64,000 nucleotides of DNA from Haloarcula ordinaria (GCF_029338275.1 NZ_CP119790.1:1-64000), one strand, 5' to 3'. Shown: positions 10,019-20,480, numbered from the stretch's first letter. Program-made: numbers and translations. The notes: generated from the sequence alone by a model not told the origin.

Positions 10019-10329
10019 CTAGGTGGGGTACGGGTGATTTTCACTCTTGGATGTCGACTTTGACTCCCGGAATAAGTCGATATTTGGAGATCGATTTTCC
10101 AAACCAGTCTCAAATTCCCCATTCTATCTATAGAAAGGACGCACTTATAATATTATAAACATATTCGCCACTCCATATGCAGAGACAATAGAATGAAACG
10201 TATTAATTCAAAAATGAAAGTGGCGTATCTGTGTATGTCAATGGGTAGCCAATCTGTGCTATCTGGTCGTAGGATTCAGCCGGGTGATGGTCTGTCTGGT
10301 CCCTGTCGTCGTACGGTACGCCGGGCCGA
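10019..10329. other. AT-rich gap
   Basis: About 310 bases between a remnant and the 3' end of the acyl-CoA ligase. It is AT-rich around 10080-10220 and holds only short frames without support. Confidence 0.5.
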
Positions 10330-11914
10330 CTACAGTTGCTCGCCGATATCCGTGATAGCCCGTTCGCGAAGTGCTTCGACGTCCACTTTCCCTGTCCCAC
10401 TCAGTTCGAGGTGTGACTCGAAGTAGATACGGCGCGGATAAGCGAATGCCGGACCGGTTGTAAGCGCGAACGTTTTGAGGTCATCGGAACTCACCGGGCC
10501 ATCTCTGACGACGAACGCGACGGGAACCTCCCCTTTTTCACGATGTGGCACACTCACAACGGCGACGTCGGCGACGGCATCGTGCTTCAGCAACCGGTTT
10601 TCGACATCGGCGGGGTAGAGATTCTCTCCACCGACAACCATCATGTCGTCGAGACGGCCCACGATGTAGTGATACCCTTCCTCGTCTTTCCGAACGAGAT
10701 CGCCAGTGCGGAGGAAGCGACGACCGTCTCGAGAGACGAAGCGCTCCGCGTTCGCCTCGGGCCGCTCGTAGTAGGTCCCGAGACCAGGATTCGATACCCA
10801 AAGTTCGCCAGTGTCGTTGGCTTGCACTTCGTCACCTGTATCCGGGTCGACGACTCGTGTGTCGACGTCCGGGAGCGGAGTGCCTGCACTCCCGAGTTTC
10901 CGAGCGCCCTCTCGGGGTGAATGAGTCACGACTGGTCCACCCTCCGTGAGCCCATACACTTCCAGTAGGTCCGCGTCGAAAGTCTGCTCGAAAGTAGCGA
11001 CCAACGAATCCGGGACCGCAGCACTGCCGCAACTTGCCCACGACAGACTCGACATCTCCCTTGCCATGGCCATCGAACGCGGTCACCAGACGCTTGTAGA
11101 TGGCCGGGACACCGGTCATATAGGTTACTTCGTGGCTGGCTATCGCCTCGATAGCCGCCTCGCTATCGAACTCGCGCAGGACGACGACACTCCCCCACAG
11201 CAGCATCGGCTTGACCACGCCGGTCATCGCATTCTTGTGGTAGAGCGGCGTCACGACGAGCCCACGGTCGGACTCGTCGAGTGAGAGGTGGTCGACGAAC
11301 GCTTTCGTACACCATTCGATACCGCCGTGGGTTAGGACGACGCCTTTCGGCCGCCCCGTCGATCCGCTCGTGTACGGTTGCATCGCTGGGGTCGACGCAG
11401 CCACGTCGGCCGCAGTATGCATGTCCGTGCCCGATGCGTTCCCGTCGAGTGTTCGGACCGTGACCGGGTCCAGCGACAGCGTCGTAGTGGCAGAATGGAC
11501 GGCGACCGTCTCGACAACTTCGGCCCGTGTGAGCCCCGAGGCGACATCGTCGTCGACTGTAGACTCGTCACTGACGAGGACCAGGCGCGACCCACAGTCG
11601 TCGAAGATGTAGGAAAGCTTCTCTCGGGATAGTTCGAGATTCACAGGGACCGGCACGGCCCCGATGCGAGCGACCGCAAGGGTCGCCGCGAGGTACTCGA
11701 CGCCGTTCGGGTAACAGAGCGCGACTCGGTCGCCCTCGTCGACGTGGAGTGCTTCGAGATTGGTCGCGATACGAGCGACACGAGCGGACAACTCGCCGTA
11801 CGTGATCGAAGTTTCGGATGCATCGTCGATGACCGCAACTCGGCTCGGGTCGACGCGTGCTGTCGCGTCGTAGACCGCGCCGAGGTTCGTCACGCCGCCT
11901 GATTCGCTCGTCAT
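10330..11914 (-). pseudogene. Acyl-CoA synthetase (AMP-binding superfamily), one frameshift
   Basis: This enzyme would activate a carboxylic acid to its CoA thioester through an acyl-adenylate. ATG near 11912 opens MTSESGGVTNLGAVYD. The N-terminal domain has the P-loop-like AMP motif YTSGSTGRPKGVVLTHGG and VVTPLYHKNAMTG. After the break come VYGLTEGGPVVTHSP, ELWVSNPGLGTYYERPE, FLRTGDLVRKDEEGYHYIVGRLDDMM and the C-terminal lid GTGKVDVEALRER with the catalytic Lys. The frame change is at the CCC of 11058-11060, where removing one base restores a continuous family match. About 520 residues is normal. It lies just downstream of the enoyl-CoA hydratase gene on the same strand, suggesting a CoA-linked degradation pathway. 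Confidence 0.85.
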
Positions 11915-11994
11915 GTGTGACCCTACAGTTAGTGTGGGAAAAACCCTTCTTCGCCAATCGACGGCCGACCCGACGAGACTTCCTCCGGAGTCGA

Positions 11995-12761
11995 TTACCT
12001 GTCGAGGAACTCTGATAATCGCTCCTTGCGTTCCGGTGTTGCCTCGATAACGTTCGCTAAGATACCCTCCAGCTCGAGTCCCTGTTGGAATTCGGTCTTT
12101 GCCGCCATCTTCGTCGACAGTTTCGCCAAGACAAGTGCGAGCTCGTCTTTCTCTGCGATCGCCTCCGCAATCTCCATCGTTCGTTCTTCCACACTATCGG
12201 GGGGATGGACTTCCTGGACGATACCGTGCGCCTTCGCCTCTTCGGCCGAGATGAATTCGCCAGTAAGTAGCATTAGCAGTGCCGTCCCGAGGTTCGTCTC
12301 GCGCGGGAGTCGCTGGGTCCCGCCTTCACCTGGGAAGCCACCGATGGAGATCTCGGGAAGCCCAGAGACGCCTCCTCGGACGCGATACGGATGTCACACG
12401 CCAGTGCTAACTCGAACCCGCCGCCGAGCGTCAATCCGTTCAGTAGTGCGATGGTCGGTTTGTCCAGCGCCTCGATTCGCTCTGGGAGGGCAAATTGGTC
12501 GAGAGTGACCGCCTCGGTGACTGTCTCTGGCAGTCTGTCTTCCAGTTCGTTGATGTCCGTGCCCGCAGAAAAGGAGTCGCCTGAGCCAGTCAGAACGAGA
12601 ACGGTACCGACTCCGTCATCGAAGCGCTCGAACGCCTCGACGAGTTCCTCACGCATCGCTCCGGTAATTGCGTTTTTCTTCTCCGGACGCTGGAGCCGAA
12701 CGGTGGTGACGTCGTTTTCGACGCTGAAATCGATATACTCGAATTCCGTCTCTGTACTCAT
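11995..12761 (-). pseudogene. Enoyl-CoA hydratase/isomerase (crotonase family), one frameshift
   Basis: The family hydrates or isomerises acyl-CoA double bonds. The N-terminal half has RPEKKNAITGAMREELVEAF, the oxyanion loop SGDSFSAGTDINEL and NGLTLGGGFELALACDIRIA. The frame then breaks at about 12354-12357, where one extra C would give LGFPEISIGGFPGEGGTQRL. The remainder (LLTGEFISAEEAKAHGIVQEV) runs to TAG at 11998. Joined length is about 255 residues, as expected. The Asp and Gly of the active-site loops are visible. It is co-oriented with the acyl-CoA ligase 80 bases downstream and with the flavoprotein gene upstream. Confidence 0.85.
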
Positions 12762-12837
12762 GCGTACGTTGGTGGTCGGGTATGGAGAGTAAATAGCTTC
12801 CGTCGGCTGGCATCAAGGACAGCAGTCTTGAATCAGT

Positions 12838-15090
12838 TCAGTCCTCGAAGTTCGCGACCAGATTCTCCGCGGCGCGCAGACAGACCGCCCACATCGTCAG
12901 CGTCGGGTTAATACTCGGGCACATCGGGAACGCGGCCCCGCTGTAGACATACAGTCCCGGCGTATCGTGTACTTCGAGGTCGGCGTCGACCACGGACTGT
13001 TCCGGCTCGGTCCCCATCCGACAGCCACCAAGGTCGTGGCTGCTTCCGACACCGGTGAATGCGGGTCCACCCCACGTCTCCGTCGCACCCATCTCGTCTA
13101 AGATCTCGGTGGCCTTGCCGCGGAAGAACTCGTGGAGTTTGCGCTCGTTCTCCCGTAAGTCGTAGGTGATGCGGAGGACCGGCATCCCCTCGCCGCTCTC
13201 GTCGGTCTTCTGCGGGTCCAGTTCGATGTAGTTCGACTCGTACGGGAGATTCGTCGACTGGATCCGGACGGCACCCCAGTGATTCCATTCTTTGAGGTGG
13301 TCCTTGTACTCTTTCCCCCACGATGAGACGTCTTCGGGTAGCGTCGCCTGACTAATCTGGAGCGGGAGGAGCTGGTTCTCCGTCCCCAAGGTCGACCCGC
13401 CGACGAATCCGTGCTTGGCGGAGTCGAACGCTGCAGAGTCATAGTCGTCGAGGATGATGCCTTGAGCGGCCGGCCCGGTGTGACGATTGAACACGGTGTC
13501 AGGGAAATACCCGCTCACGTCCGAGAACATCTTGGTCATGAAATGCTTGCCCACTTGGCCGTGATTGTTCCCGAGTCCATCGGGGTGGGTCTCGTCTGTG
13601 GAGTGCAGCATGAGACGGATGTTCTCGAAGGTGTAGGAGGCGAGGATGACCGTCTTCGCGTGCTGTGTTCGGCGGTCTCCGTTCGCGTCGAGGTACTCGA
13701 CACCGGTCACTTCACCGTCGTCATCAGTCAGGATTTCGACGACTCGACAGTACGTTCGGAGGTCCAGATTACCAGTCCGAAGCGCCCGTGGAATGCTGGA
13801 CAAGCCCGGGTGCCACTTGGCGTCGTTGAACGACCCGAAACCACTGTTCCAGGCGCAGTACGTCGTCCCCGGGCGACCATCGTAGGGTTCGCTGTTGACG
13901 CCGACCGGGACCGGATAGGGGTTGAGATCCATGTCTTCGACGACGTCAGTGAAGATTTCGCCCTGACGGAACGGTCGAAACGGTTTGTTCGGTAATGGCT
14001 CGCTCCGTTCTACGTAGGGGTTGCTGTCGTTCCCAGAGATACCGACTTCGTGTTCCACGCGGGTGTAGTACGGTTCGAGCTCGTCGTAGCTCAGAGGCCA
14101 GTCAGCAACCGTGCAGTTGTCCGGAAGCGCGTCTTCGCTCCACTGTTCTTCGACGAACGACCGATAGCGAAAGTGGTGCGGGTGGAACCGCCGAAGCCAC
14201 GCCCCGTAGTGGATGACTGACCCGCCGACGCTGTTCATCATACGGCCCAGCGAAAAGGTCGCCTCTCGCGTTTCGTCGTTTTCACTCCTGCGCCACTGTG
14301 GCGTCTCCTTGTTGAACTTCTCACCCATTCCAGCACGCCGGTAGTAGGCATGGCCGAGCTCGTCGGGGATGAAATCGTCCTTGGTACGCCACGGTCCTGC
14401 CTCCAGTGCGACGACATCGAGTCCCGCTTCTGCGAACACCGGTGCAACGAGACCACCCATCGCTCCCATCCCAACCATCACCACGTCGGCTTCGTCGGTT
14501 GGTGCTTTCGCACCCGCCTGTGGATCGAACCCGTCGATATCGGGGGGGCCACCGTCGGAACTGTTCTCAGGGTCGAAGCCAAGGTCGGCCATCGACTGAT
14601 ACTCACCGCCCTTGGTCACCGGTTCATCTGTAAGGTTCTCTTCGGCGGAGTTTTCGAGGTGTACGCCGGGGTGACCGAGCACTTTCCACCCCTTCTTGTC
14701 TTTGTTCCCGCCGTATGCTGGGTCGGCGAAAAGCCCCTCCTGGAGATGTTGACGGAGCAATTCGAAGAACTCCTCCTGTGGCGGCGTGTGAAAATCCGAG
14801 AGGTCACCAGTTTCGAGGCGTCCGATGAGTACGTCCTGCTCCTCCGGCGCACACTCGACGAACGGGGCGCCGTATTCTGCCTCGGCATTTCGGTCAAGTG
14901 CATCGATACCCAGTTGATACCACCGTTTCTGCTCTTCGTACTCCCCATCGAGTGCTCGATCGACGTACCGTGTGACGCCTATCTCGGTCGCACCGGGATC
15001 GTCGTCAGCTGGAAACATCCGTTCGAACAGCGCGGAGACGGTCCGAGAGCGATGTGCATTGAACGTCAATAATGTGTCTACGTCACTCAT
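12838..15090 (-). CDS. Fused gluconate 2-dehydrogenase-like GMC oxidoreductase (gamma plus large subunit)
   Basis: The protein has 750 residues in one open frame. Residues 1-140 resemble the gluconate 2-dehydrogenase subunit 3 (gamma) domain (LLTFNAHRSRTVSALFERMFP, then the RYVDRALDGEY helix). Residues 200-750 are a GMC flavoprotein. They include the FAD dinucleotide site VVMVGMGAMGG (about 204-213), GGSVIHYGAW, and the C-terminal GSSHDLGGCRMG and NPTLTMWAV holding the catalytic His and Asn. In bacteria these are separate subunits and the gamma subunit carries a Tat signal. Here no export signal is seen, so the enzyme is probably cytoplasmic or uses a partner. The substrate is likely a sugar, sugar acid or other alcohol. 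A leaderless promoter box lies 27 bases upstream. Confidence 0.85.
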   Translation of the reverse strand: MSDVDTLLTFNAHRSRTVSALFERMFPADDDPGATEIGVTRYVDRALDGEYEEQKRWYQLGIDALDRNAEAEYGAPFVECAPEEQDVLIGRLETGDLSDFHTPPQEEFFELLRQHLQEGLFADPAYGGNKDKKGWKVLGHPGVHLENSAEENLTDEPVTKGGEYQSMADLGFDPENSSDGGPPDIDGFDPQAGAKAPTDEADVVMVGMGAMGGLVAPVFAEAGLDVVALEAGPWRTKDDFIPDELGHAYYRRAGMGEKFNKETPQWRRSENDETREATFSLGRMMNSVGGSVIHYGAWLRRFHPHHFRYRSFVEEQWSEDALPDNCTVADWPLSYDELEPYYTRVEHEVGISGNDSNPYVERSEPLPNKPFRPFRQGEIFTDVVEDMDLNPYPVPVGVNSEPYDGRPGTTYCAWNSGFGSFNDAKWHPGLSSIPRALRTGNLDLRTYCRVVEILTDDDGEVTGVEYLDANGDRRTQHAKTVILASYTFENIRLMLHSTDETHPDGLGNNHGQVGKHFMTKMFSDVSGYFPDTVFNRHTGPAAQGIILDDYDSAAFDSAKHGFVGGSTLGTENQLLPLQISQATLPEDVSSWGKEYKDHLKEWNHWGAVRIQSTNLPYESNYIELDPQKTDESGEGMPVLRITYDLRENERKLHEFFRGKATEILDEMGATETWGGPAFTGVGSSHDLGGCRMGTEPEQSVVDADLEVHDTPGLYVYSGAAFPMCPSINPTLTMWAVCLRAAENLVANFED

Positions 15091-15115
15091 ATACCCTACA
15101 ACCTGAGTCTACACT

Positions 15116-15123
15116 GTATTAAA
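15116..15123 (-). promoter_or_regulatory. TATA-like box for the fused flavoprotein gene
   Basis: On the minus strand TTTAATAC lies 26-33 bases before the ATG at 15088-15090, consistent with a leaderless haloarchaeal transcript. Confidence 0.45.
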
Positions 15124-15140
15124 TCGTGGTGCTGTGGCGA

Positions 15141-15163
15141 ATCGAACCACTTCGTGGTTCGAT
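15141..15163. repeat. Perfect 10-bp inverted repeat with 3-base loop
   Basis: ATCGAACCAC, spacer TTC, then GTGGTTCGAT. It lies about 20 bases upstream of the flavoprotein TATA box and some 450 bases upstream of the IclR gene. It could be an operator dyad or a transcription-termination or mobile-element hairpin. The placement favours an operator. Confidence 0.6.
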
Positions 15164-15614
15164 GTGTACGTGAATTCACCAGACAATAACTGATAGTCAG
15201 TTGTGAAATCACTGATTCCGAGCGCAGTGGCCTCGATACGTTTGGAGTCCCGAAGGCCGTCAAATACGAAGAAACAGATTCGCCTATTACGAATCCTGTT
15301 GGCAGTACCACGAGTGTGGTTTTTCGGCGATTTCGTGCGGGAAGTTCGACAGTCGGACTAGCTATGGAAATTACTAACAGCCGTATCAGTGCTATTCGCG
15401 TGGCGTCGACCTCGAGCCAGAGAATATAGTAACATGCGTACGGATGTTATTTCCGTGGGCCACACAACGGGGGAACGAGACAGCGGTAAATAGATTCGGA
15501 TATAGCGAATAATGAAACAGCAAGCCCCTGAAACAGAAAATTCGACCTTCTGAAGAAATTCGCAACCGACAAATCAGTAACAATTATATGGAATCGTGTG
15601 CCAGATTAGGGCAG

Positions 15615-16380
15615 ATGACCGGAGAAACGCCACCGAGACGGACTGTGAAGGCAACAGAAACAGTCTTCGAGATTATCGAATTCTTGGACGCAGACAGCCT
15701 AAGCGGCGTCACTGATATCGCGTCGGCGCTCGACCTCGCCCCCAGTACCGTCCACAAACATCTCACGACCCTCGTCGCACAGGAGTATGTGATTAAAGAG
15801 GACAGACAGTATCGTCTGGGCTTCCGATTCTACGAGCAGGGGCAGAAAGTCCGGCGAGCGTCACCACTAGCAGATAGCGGAAGACCCGATCGAGGAACTC
15901 GCGAACACGACTGGCGAAGTCGTCTGGGTGTTCGTCGAGGAACACGGGTACGCTGTTCATCTGTTGAAAGCCGTCGGCGACCACGGTGTCCAGACTCACG
16001 GTGAGCTCGGAAAGCGGTCGCAGTTGCATCACTTGGCGTCGGGGAAAGCGATCCTCGCCCATCTCCCACAGGAACGCGTCGACGAGATACTCGATGGTGA
16101 CACCCTACCAGCGAAGACAGAGAACACTGTAACCGACGTGGATGAACTGACTGAGGAGTTGGCGACTGTGCGGGAACGAGGATACGCGTTCAATACCGAG
16201 GAGACTGTCCTTGGACTTCAAACTGTCGGGGCCCCGATACTGAAAGACCGACGCGACGTCGTCGGAGCAGTGAGCGTCTGCGGGCCAGCAACGCGGATGC
16301 AGGGAGCGCGGCTGGAGTCAGACATCCCCGAAGCACTATTGAGGACGACGAACCAAATAGAACTACAGTTGTCCTACTGA
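15615..16380 (+). pseudogene. IclR family transcriptional regulator, one frameshift
   Basis: ATG 15615 was preferred over the upstream ATG 15588 because MTGETPPRRTVKATETVFEI matches the usual start of haloarchaeal IclR proteins. The winged helix spans the first 70 residues (LSGVTDIASALDLAPSTVHK is the recognition region). The frame changes at about 15870-15876. The effector domain continues as EDPIEELANTTGEVVWVFVEE, then HLASGKAILAHLPQERVDEI and AVSVCGPATRMQGARLESDI, to TGA at 16380. Total length is about 255 residues, as in the family. Such regulators usually control the neighbouring catabolic operon in response to a small carbon compound. The intact IclR at 37434-38198 is a paralogue. Confidence 0.8.
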
Positions 16381-16473
16381 TAGCCAAGCGGCTCTCGTTT
16401 CTCGGGTCTATCAGCCTGCTGAGTGACCCATAGATTTATTGAAGCCGCCGCAAGTCATAGACGTGAAATACCG

Positions 16474-17521
16474 ATGTCAGCAGAGACGCTTACCCCAGAA
16501 TTAGTGAATCGAGTCGCCCGCTACACGACTGAGCGTGATATGGAGGCCGAAGATTGGGAGAAAGCCGTCGCTCTCAATGGCCTCGTAGCTACGGAGAAAG
16601 CGACGTACGTCGACGCCGCCCGGTCGCTCGTCGACCGCTCAATCGCGACCCAGACGAGTGCTGGACAGCTCACATACGGATCGCTCGACTACAAGCCGTG
16701 GATCGACCGCACAGAACTCAGGCTCGTTCAAGGGGCAGTCAGACCCTGCCGCGGTCGGACACGCAGTCCTCGATTTCTACCGTAAAACCGACGAGGCGGA
16801 GTATCGCGATGCCGCACGACGACAGTTCGAGTTCTTCGACGACGTTGAGCGAACCGAAGAAGGTGGGATTCCGCACATCCGTGAACGGACGGAACTCTGG
16901 GTCGACGCGATATACATGGTCTGTCCGTTCTTCGCTCGCTACGGTGAACTCGTAGACGAGGCGGGATTCGACGAAGCAGTCCAGCAGATTCGCCTCCAGT
17001 CGAAGTACTTGCAGGACCCCCATACTGGCCTGTTCCGCCACGCCTGGCGCGAGTGTCCCAACATGTATCCGTCCAGTACGTTCTGGTCGCGCGGCAATGG
17101 CTGGGCCGCTGCTGGGATGCTCGACACCCTCGAACTGCTGCCCGAGGACCACGAGGGGCGTGCAGACATCGAATCGGCATTCCGGGAACTCGCTGCGGCC
17201 GCATTGGAGTTACAGGACGACAGCGGGTACTGGCATCACATAATCGACGACCGGACCACTCCGTTGGAGGCGTCGGGAACACTCATGTTCAGTTACGCAT
17301 TCAAGCAGGCATACGATGCTGGTGTTCTCGAAGACGAAGCGTATGCAACAGCGGCTCGCCGCGGTATCGATATCTGCTGTGGGGTAGTCGACGAAGACGG
17401 TGCCGTTCACCGTATCTCGGAACCACCAGGCGGTGAGCGAATGCCGCTGGGCGTCACCTCGTACGGTCAGGGGTGGTTCTTGCTCGCAGCGAGCCAATTC
17501 GAGGACGGGAAGCTCGCGTAG
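16474..17521 (+). pseudogene. Unsaturated glycosyl hydrolase-like protein (GH88/GH105 fold), one frameshift
   Basis: The fold is an alpha6/alpha6 barrel that removes unsaturated uronic acids from oligosaccharides left by polysaccharide lyases. ATG 16474 opens MSAETLTPELVNRVARY. The frame breaks at about 16720, where deleting one A gives a smooth TELGSFKGQSDPAAVGHAVL. Family marks follow: ELWVDAIYMVCPFFARYG with the candidate catalytic Asp, HAWRECPN, FWSRGNGWAAAGM, GTLMFSYAFKQAYDAG and SYGQGWFLLAASQF. Joined length near 349 residues fits GH105. It lies 93 bases after the IclR gene on the same strand, so it is the most likely regulated target. No export signal is present. Confidence 0.78.
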
Positions 17522-17659
17522 GTCACTCGCCGTATTCCGTCGCCGCTCGTAGGCAACCCGCGGGCCGCTCGCGCTCAGCTAGATTCGGACACCGCTCATC
17601 GGAAGCGGTTTTAGAAAAAATGGCGCAACTGTGACCCCGTTCGAGCATGGCCGTCGGCT

Positions 17660-19123
17660 CTACTCACCGATGCCGATGTTGGCACAGACGTTTTTCGATT
17701 GCGTGTAGTGCTTGACCGCCTCGGTGCTCTTCTCGCGGCCAATTCCGCTCTTTTTGAACCCACCGAACGGCGTCTCGATGCCCTCGGCGAACCACTCGTT
17801 GATGTAGACGCCTCCGGCTTCGACATCCCGAGCAAATCGATGTGCCCGGTTGAGGTCTGCGGTGAAGATGCCTGCGGTGAGTCCGAATTCAGTGTCGTTG
17901 GCCTTCTCGATGGCTTCCTGTTCGTCAGAAAACGAGATTGCAGGGAGAATCGGGCCGAATATCTCCTCTTGTGCGAGACGACTGTCGTTACTGGCACCTG
18001 CGAAGACTGTCGGACCGATAAAGTACCCCTCGCGGTCCAGTACCTCACCACCATAGAACGGTTCGCCGACCTCTTTTCTCCCCACGTCGAGATATGACTT
18101 CACCTTCTCGTACTGACCTTCGTCAATCATCGGTCCCATATCCGGATCTTCTGACCCAGGACCGACTTCGAGGGCGTCGAGTCGATCCGCCAGGTTGTCG
18201 AGGAACTCGTCGTAGATGTCCTCGTGGACGAGGAGTCGGGACCCGGCAGAACAGCACTGGCCGCTGACCATAGTGAACAAACCTGCGACAGCGTTGTCGA
18301 GCGCGAGGTCCATATCGGCGTCGGGGAAGACGACGTTCGGTCCCTTCCCACCGAGTTCGAGATTAGCGGGGGTTATCTGCTGGGCAGCCAGTTCAGCGAC
18401 TTTCCGCCCAGTCTCGACGGACCCGGTGAACGTAACGCAGTCGATATTGGGGTGGCCAGCGAGTGGTGCGCCTGCTTCGGCACCGAATCCAGTAACGACG
18501 TTGAGGGCCCCGTCGGGTAGCCCCGCCTCATGGGCGATTTTGGCGATAGTGAGTGCACCAAGCGGCGTTTGTTCGGCGGGCTTGACCACGGCTGTGTTCC
18601 CCGTGGCTAGTGCGACGGCGACGCTTCGAGCGAAAATCGAGAGTGGGAAATTCCACGGGGCGATGTGCGCAGTTACTCCCAATGGTTCCCGGTAGGTGAA
18701 GTCGACGTACTCCCGTCCTCGGGGAATCTGTTCACCATGAACCTTGTCGGCGATGCCAGCGTAGAAATCGAAGGCGTCTGCACATCCTTCAGCCTCACCA
18801 CGGGCTTCCGAAATCGGCTTGCCGTTCTCGAGTGTCGTCAGTTGCGCTAGCGTCTCGACGTTCGCTCGTAACGCCACCGCGATGTCTCGAAGCGTTTCGC
18901 TTCGCGCTTTTGGATTCGTACGCCTCCAGTCATCGAGAGCCGCATTTGCGGCGTCGACAGCGTACTCTATGTCGGCTTCACGTCCTCTCGCAACTTCGGC
19001 TATCACGTCAGTCGTAGCCGGGTCGTTGACGTCGAACGTCCCGTTGTTCTCGGCGTCGACGTGTTCCCCGTCGACGAACAGTTGATACTTCTCTTGTCGA
19101 TCAACGGTGCTATCTGACGACAT
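17660..19123 (-). CDS. NAD(P)-dependent aldehyde dehydrogenase
   Basis: The protein has 487 residues and is intact. It oxidises an aldehyde to the acid. Visible motifs are APWNFPLSIF (Asn158 region), NTAVVKPAEQTPLGAL, FTGSVETGRKVAE in the Rossmann fold, Glu256 in LELGGKGPNV, the catalytic Cys291 in SGQCCSAGSR, and EEIFGPILPAI plus NEWFAEGIETPFGGFKKSG near the C-terminus. Length and motif spacing are standard for the class that includes succinate-semialdehyde and betaine-aldehyde dehydrogenases. The substrate cannot be told from sequence alone. It reads away from the CoA-transferase gene, with a 187-base divergent gap between them. Confidence 0.93.
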   Translation of the reverse strand: MSSDSTVDRQEKYQLFVDGEHVDAENNGTFDVNDPATTDVIAEVARGREADIEYAVDAANAALDDWRRTNPKARSETLRDIAVALRANVETLAQLTTLENGKPISEARGEAEGCADAFDFYAGIADKVHGEQIPRGREYVDFTYREPLGVTAHIAPWNFPLSIFARSVAVALATGNTAVVKPAEQTPLGALTIAKIAHEAGLPDGALNVVTGFGAEAGAPLAGHPNIDCVTFTGSVETGRKVAELAAQQITPANLELGGKGPNVVFPDADMDLALDNAVAGLFTMVSGQCCSAGSRLLVHEDIYDEFLDNLADRLDALEVGPGSEDPDMGPMIDEGQYEKVKSYLDVGRKEVGEPFYGGEVLDREGYFIGPTVFAGASNDSRLAQEEIFGPILPAISFSDEQEAIEKANDTEFGLTAGIFTADLNRAHRFARDVEAGGVYINEWFAEGIETPFGGFKKSGIGREKSTEAVKHYTQSKNVCANIGIGE

Positions 19124-19310
19124 AGCGGACCCACGTCGGTCCGAATGATAAGTGTACCGTCGATGGGGGCACAGACGAGGTGTCGACCTGCTGGCTGGTG
19201 CCCTTGACCCACATTCCGTTCAGTACTCTGTTCAGGCAGGTCCGGTAGTTCAGAGTCCGGCGCACACAATGAGGGAAAAGACTATTTTGACACAATTCGA
19301 GCATTCAGTC

Positions 19311-20480
19311 ATGCCACGAGCGCCAGATGACCTGACAGTCGTTAGTTTCGGACAAATCGCACAAGGCCCGGTCGCGACACAGATGCTCGCTGACCTCGGT
19401 GCCGAAGTCCTCAAGATAGAACGCCCCGGCGGTGAGTGGATGCGGAACTTCTCGATGGCGAACGAATATCCCGAGGGAGAGAGTCTCCATTTTCAGTTTT
19501 TCAACAGGAATAAACGCAGTATCGAACTCGATATCAAAGACGAGGAACACCGAGCGGTCCTCTACGACCTCTGTGAGGAAGCCGACGTCGTCGTCGAGAA
19601 CTTCCGGCCGGGCGTCATGGACCGCCTCGGATTCGGGTACGAGGAACTCTCCGACTCGAACCCCGGCCTAATCTACGCAAGCGCATCCGGATTTGGCTCG
19701 ACTGGACCGTACGTCGACCGACCTGGACAGGACCTCATCGTGCAGGGGATGAGCGGCTTGATGAGCATCACCGGTGACCGTGACGACCTGCCGACTCCGC
19801 AGGGTATCGCCATTGCCGACCTCCACTCCGCGACCTACCTCGCTTTCGGCATACTCGCCGCCCTCCACTACCGAGACCGGACCGGTGAGGGCCAACGCAT
19901 CGAAGGCGATCTGTTGAGCGCGACAGTGGATCTCCAACTACAAGAGATTGGAACCTACGCGAACAGTGGCGCAGATCTCGAAAGAGGGGCACATGGGCTC
20001 GGAAACATCTATCACCCAGCACCCTACGGCGTCTACGAAACGGCTGACGGCCACCTGGTCCTCTCTCTCGTGATGCCGTCGGAGCTTGGTGAGATACTCG
20101 ATATTGACGAAATAAAGGATGTCACCACCTGGGAGGAGGCGTACGACGACAGAGACCAGATAATGGCGAGTATCGGGGATGTGTTGCGAACGGACACAAC
20201 TGAAGCGTGGATGGACAAGCTGCTCGAACACGACGTCTGGTGTGGTCCCGTCCAAGATATCCCGGCCGTCGTGGAGGATCCGCAGGTGGAAGAAAACGAG
20301 ATGCTCCAGACCGTCGACCACCCTACTCTGGGTGAGCCGACAGTGACTGGAACGCCGATACGGATGAGTGAAACGCCGCCGGATATCCGTCGACATCCGC
20401 CGCTTGCTGGCGAACACACGGAAGAGATACTCGATGAGCTTGGCTATCCAACAGATCTCTCAGCCACAGATGACGAATAG
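19311..20480 (+). CDS. CaiB/BaiF family (class III) CoA transferase
   Basis: The protein has 389 residues and moves CoA between two carboxylic acids. ATG 19311 was chosen over the upstream in-frame ATGs because VVSFGQIAQGPVATQMLADL aligns to the normal start of the family. Further marks are VLKIERPGGEWMRN, KRSIELDIKD, DVVVENFRPGVMDRLG, YASASGFGSTGPY and PGQDLIVQGMSGL, whose Asp141 is the acylated residue in formyl-CoA transferase relatives. It forms a divergent pair with the aldehyde dehydrogenase. With the acyl-CoA ligase and crotonase it points to CoA-linked acid degradation. Members vary widely in substrate. Confidence 0.92.
   Translation: MPRAPDDLTVVSFGQIAQGPVATQMLADLGAEVLKIERPGGEWMRNFSMANEYPEGESLHFQFFNRNKRSIELDIKDEEHRAVLYDLCEEADVVVENFRPGVMDRLGFGYEELSDSNPGLIYASASGFGSTGPYVDRPGQDLIVQGMSGLMSITGDRDDLPTPQGIAIADLHSATYLAFGILAALHYRDRTGEGQRIEGDLLSATVDLQLQEIGTYANSGADLERGAHGLGNIYHPAPYGVYETADGHLVLSLVMPSELGEILDIDEIKDVTTWEEAYDDRDQIMASIGDVLRTDTTEAWMDKLLEHDVWCGPVQDIPAVVEDPQVEENEMLQTVDHPTLGEPTVTGTPIRMSETPPDIRRHPPLAGEHTEEILDELGYPTDLSATDDE

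Larger units (their letters stand above)
15091..15614. other. Divergent intergenic region between flavoprotein and IclR gene
   Basis: About 520 bases hold the flavoprotein promoter and a perfect 10-bp hairpin (listed separately). Around 15260-15330 there is a stretch with faint protein-like text that I could not assign and no frame of useful length. The IclR product encoded next door is a natural candidate to bind here. Confidence 0.5.

Noticed and set aside
14350..15072. Plus-strand open frame opposite the fused flavoprotein
   Set aside because: It is a mirror of the real coding strand, with Cys/His/Arg-rich unnatural composition and no start signal.
15091..15614. Transposase remnant near 15260-15330
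   Set aside because: A short stretch has Cys/Trp-rich protein-like text, but I could not match it to any insertion-sequence family and no terminal repeats are present.
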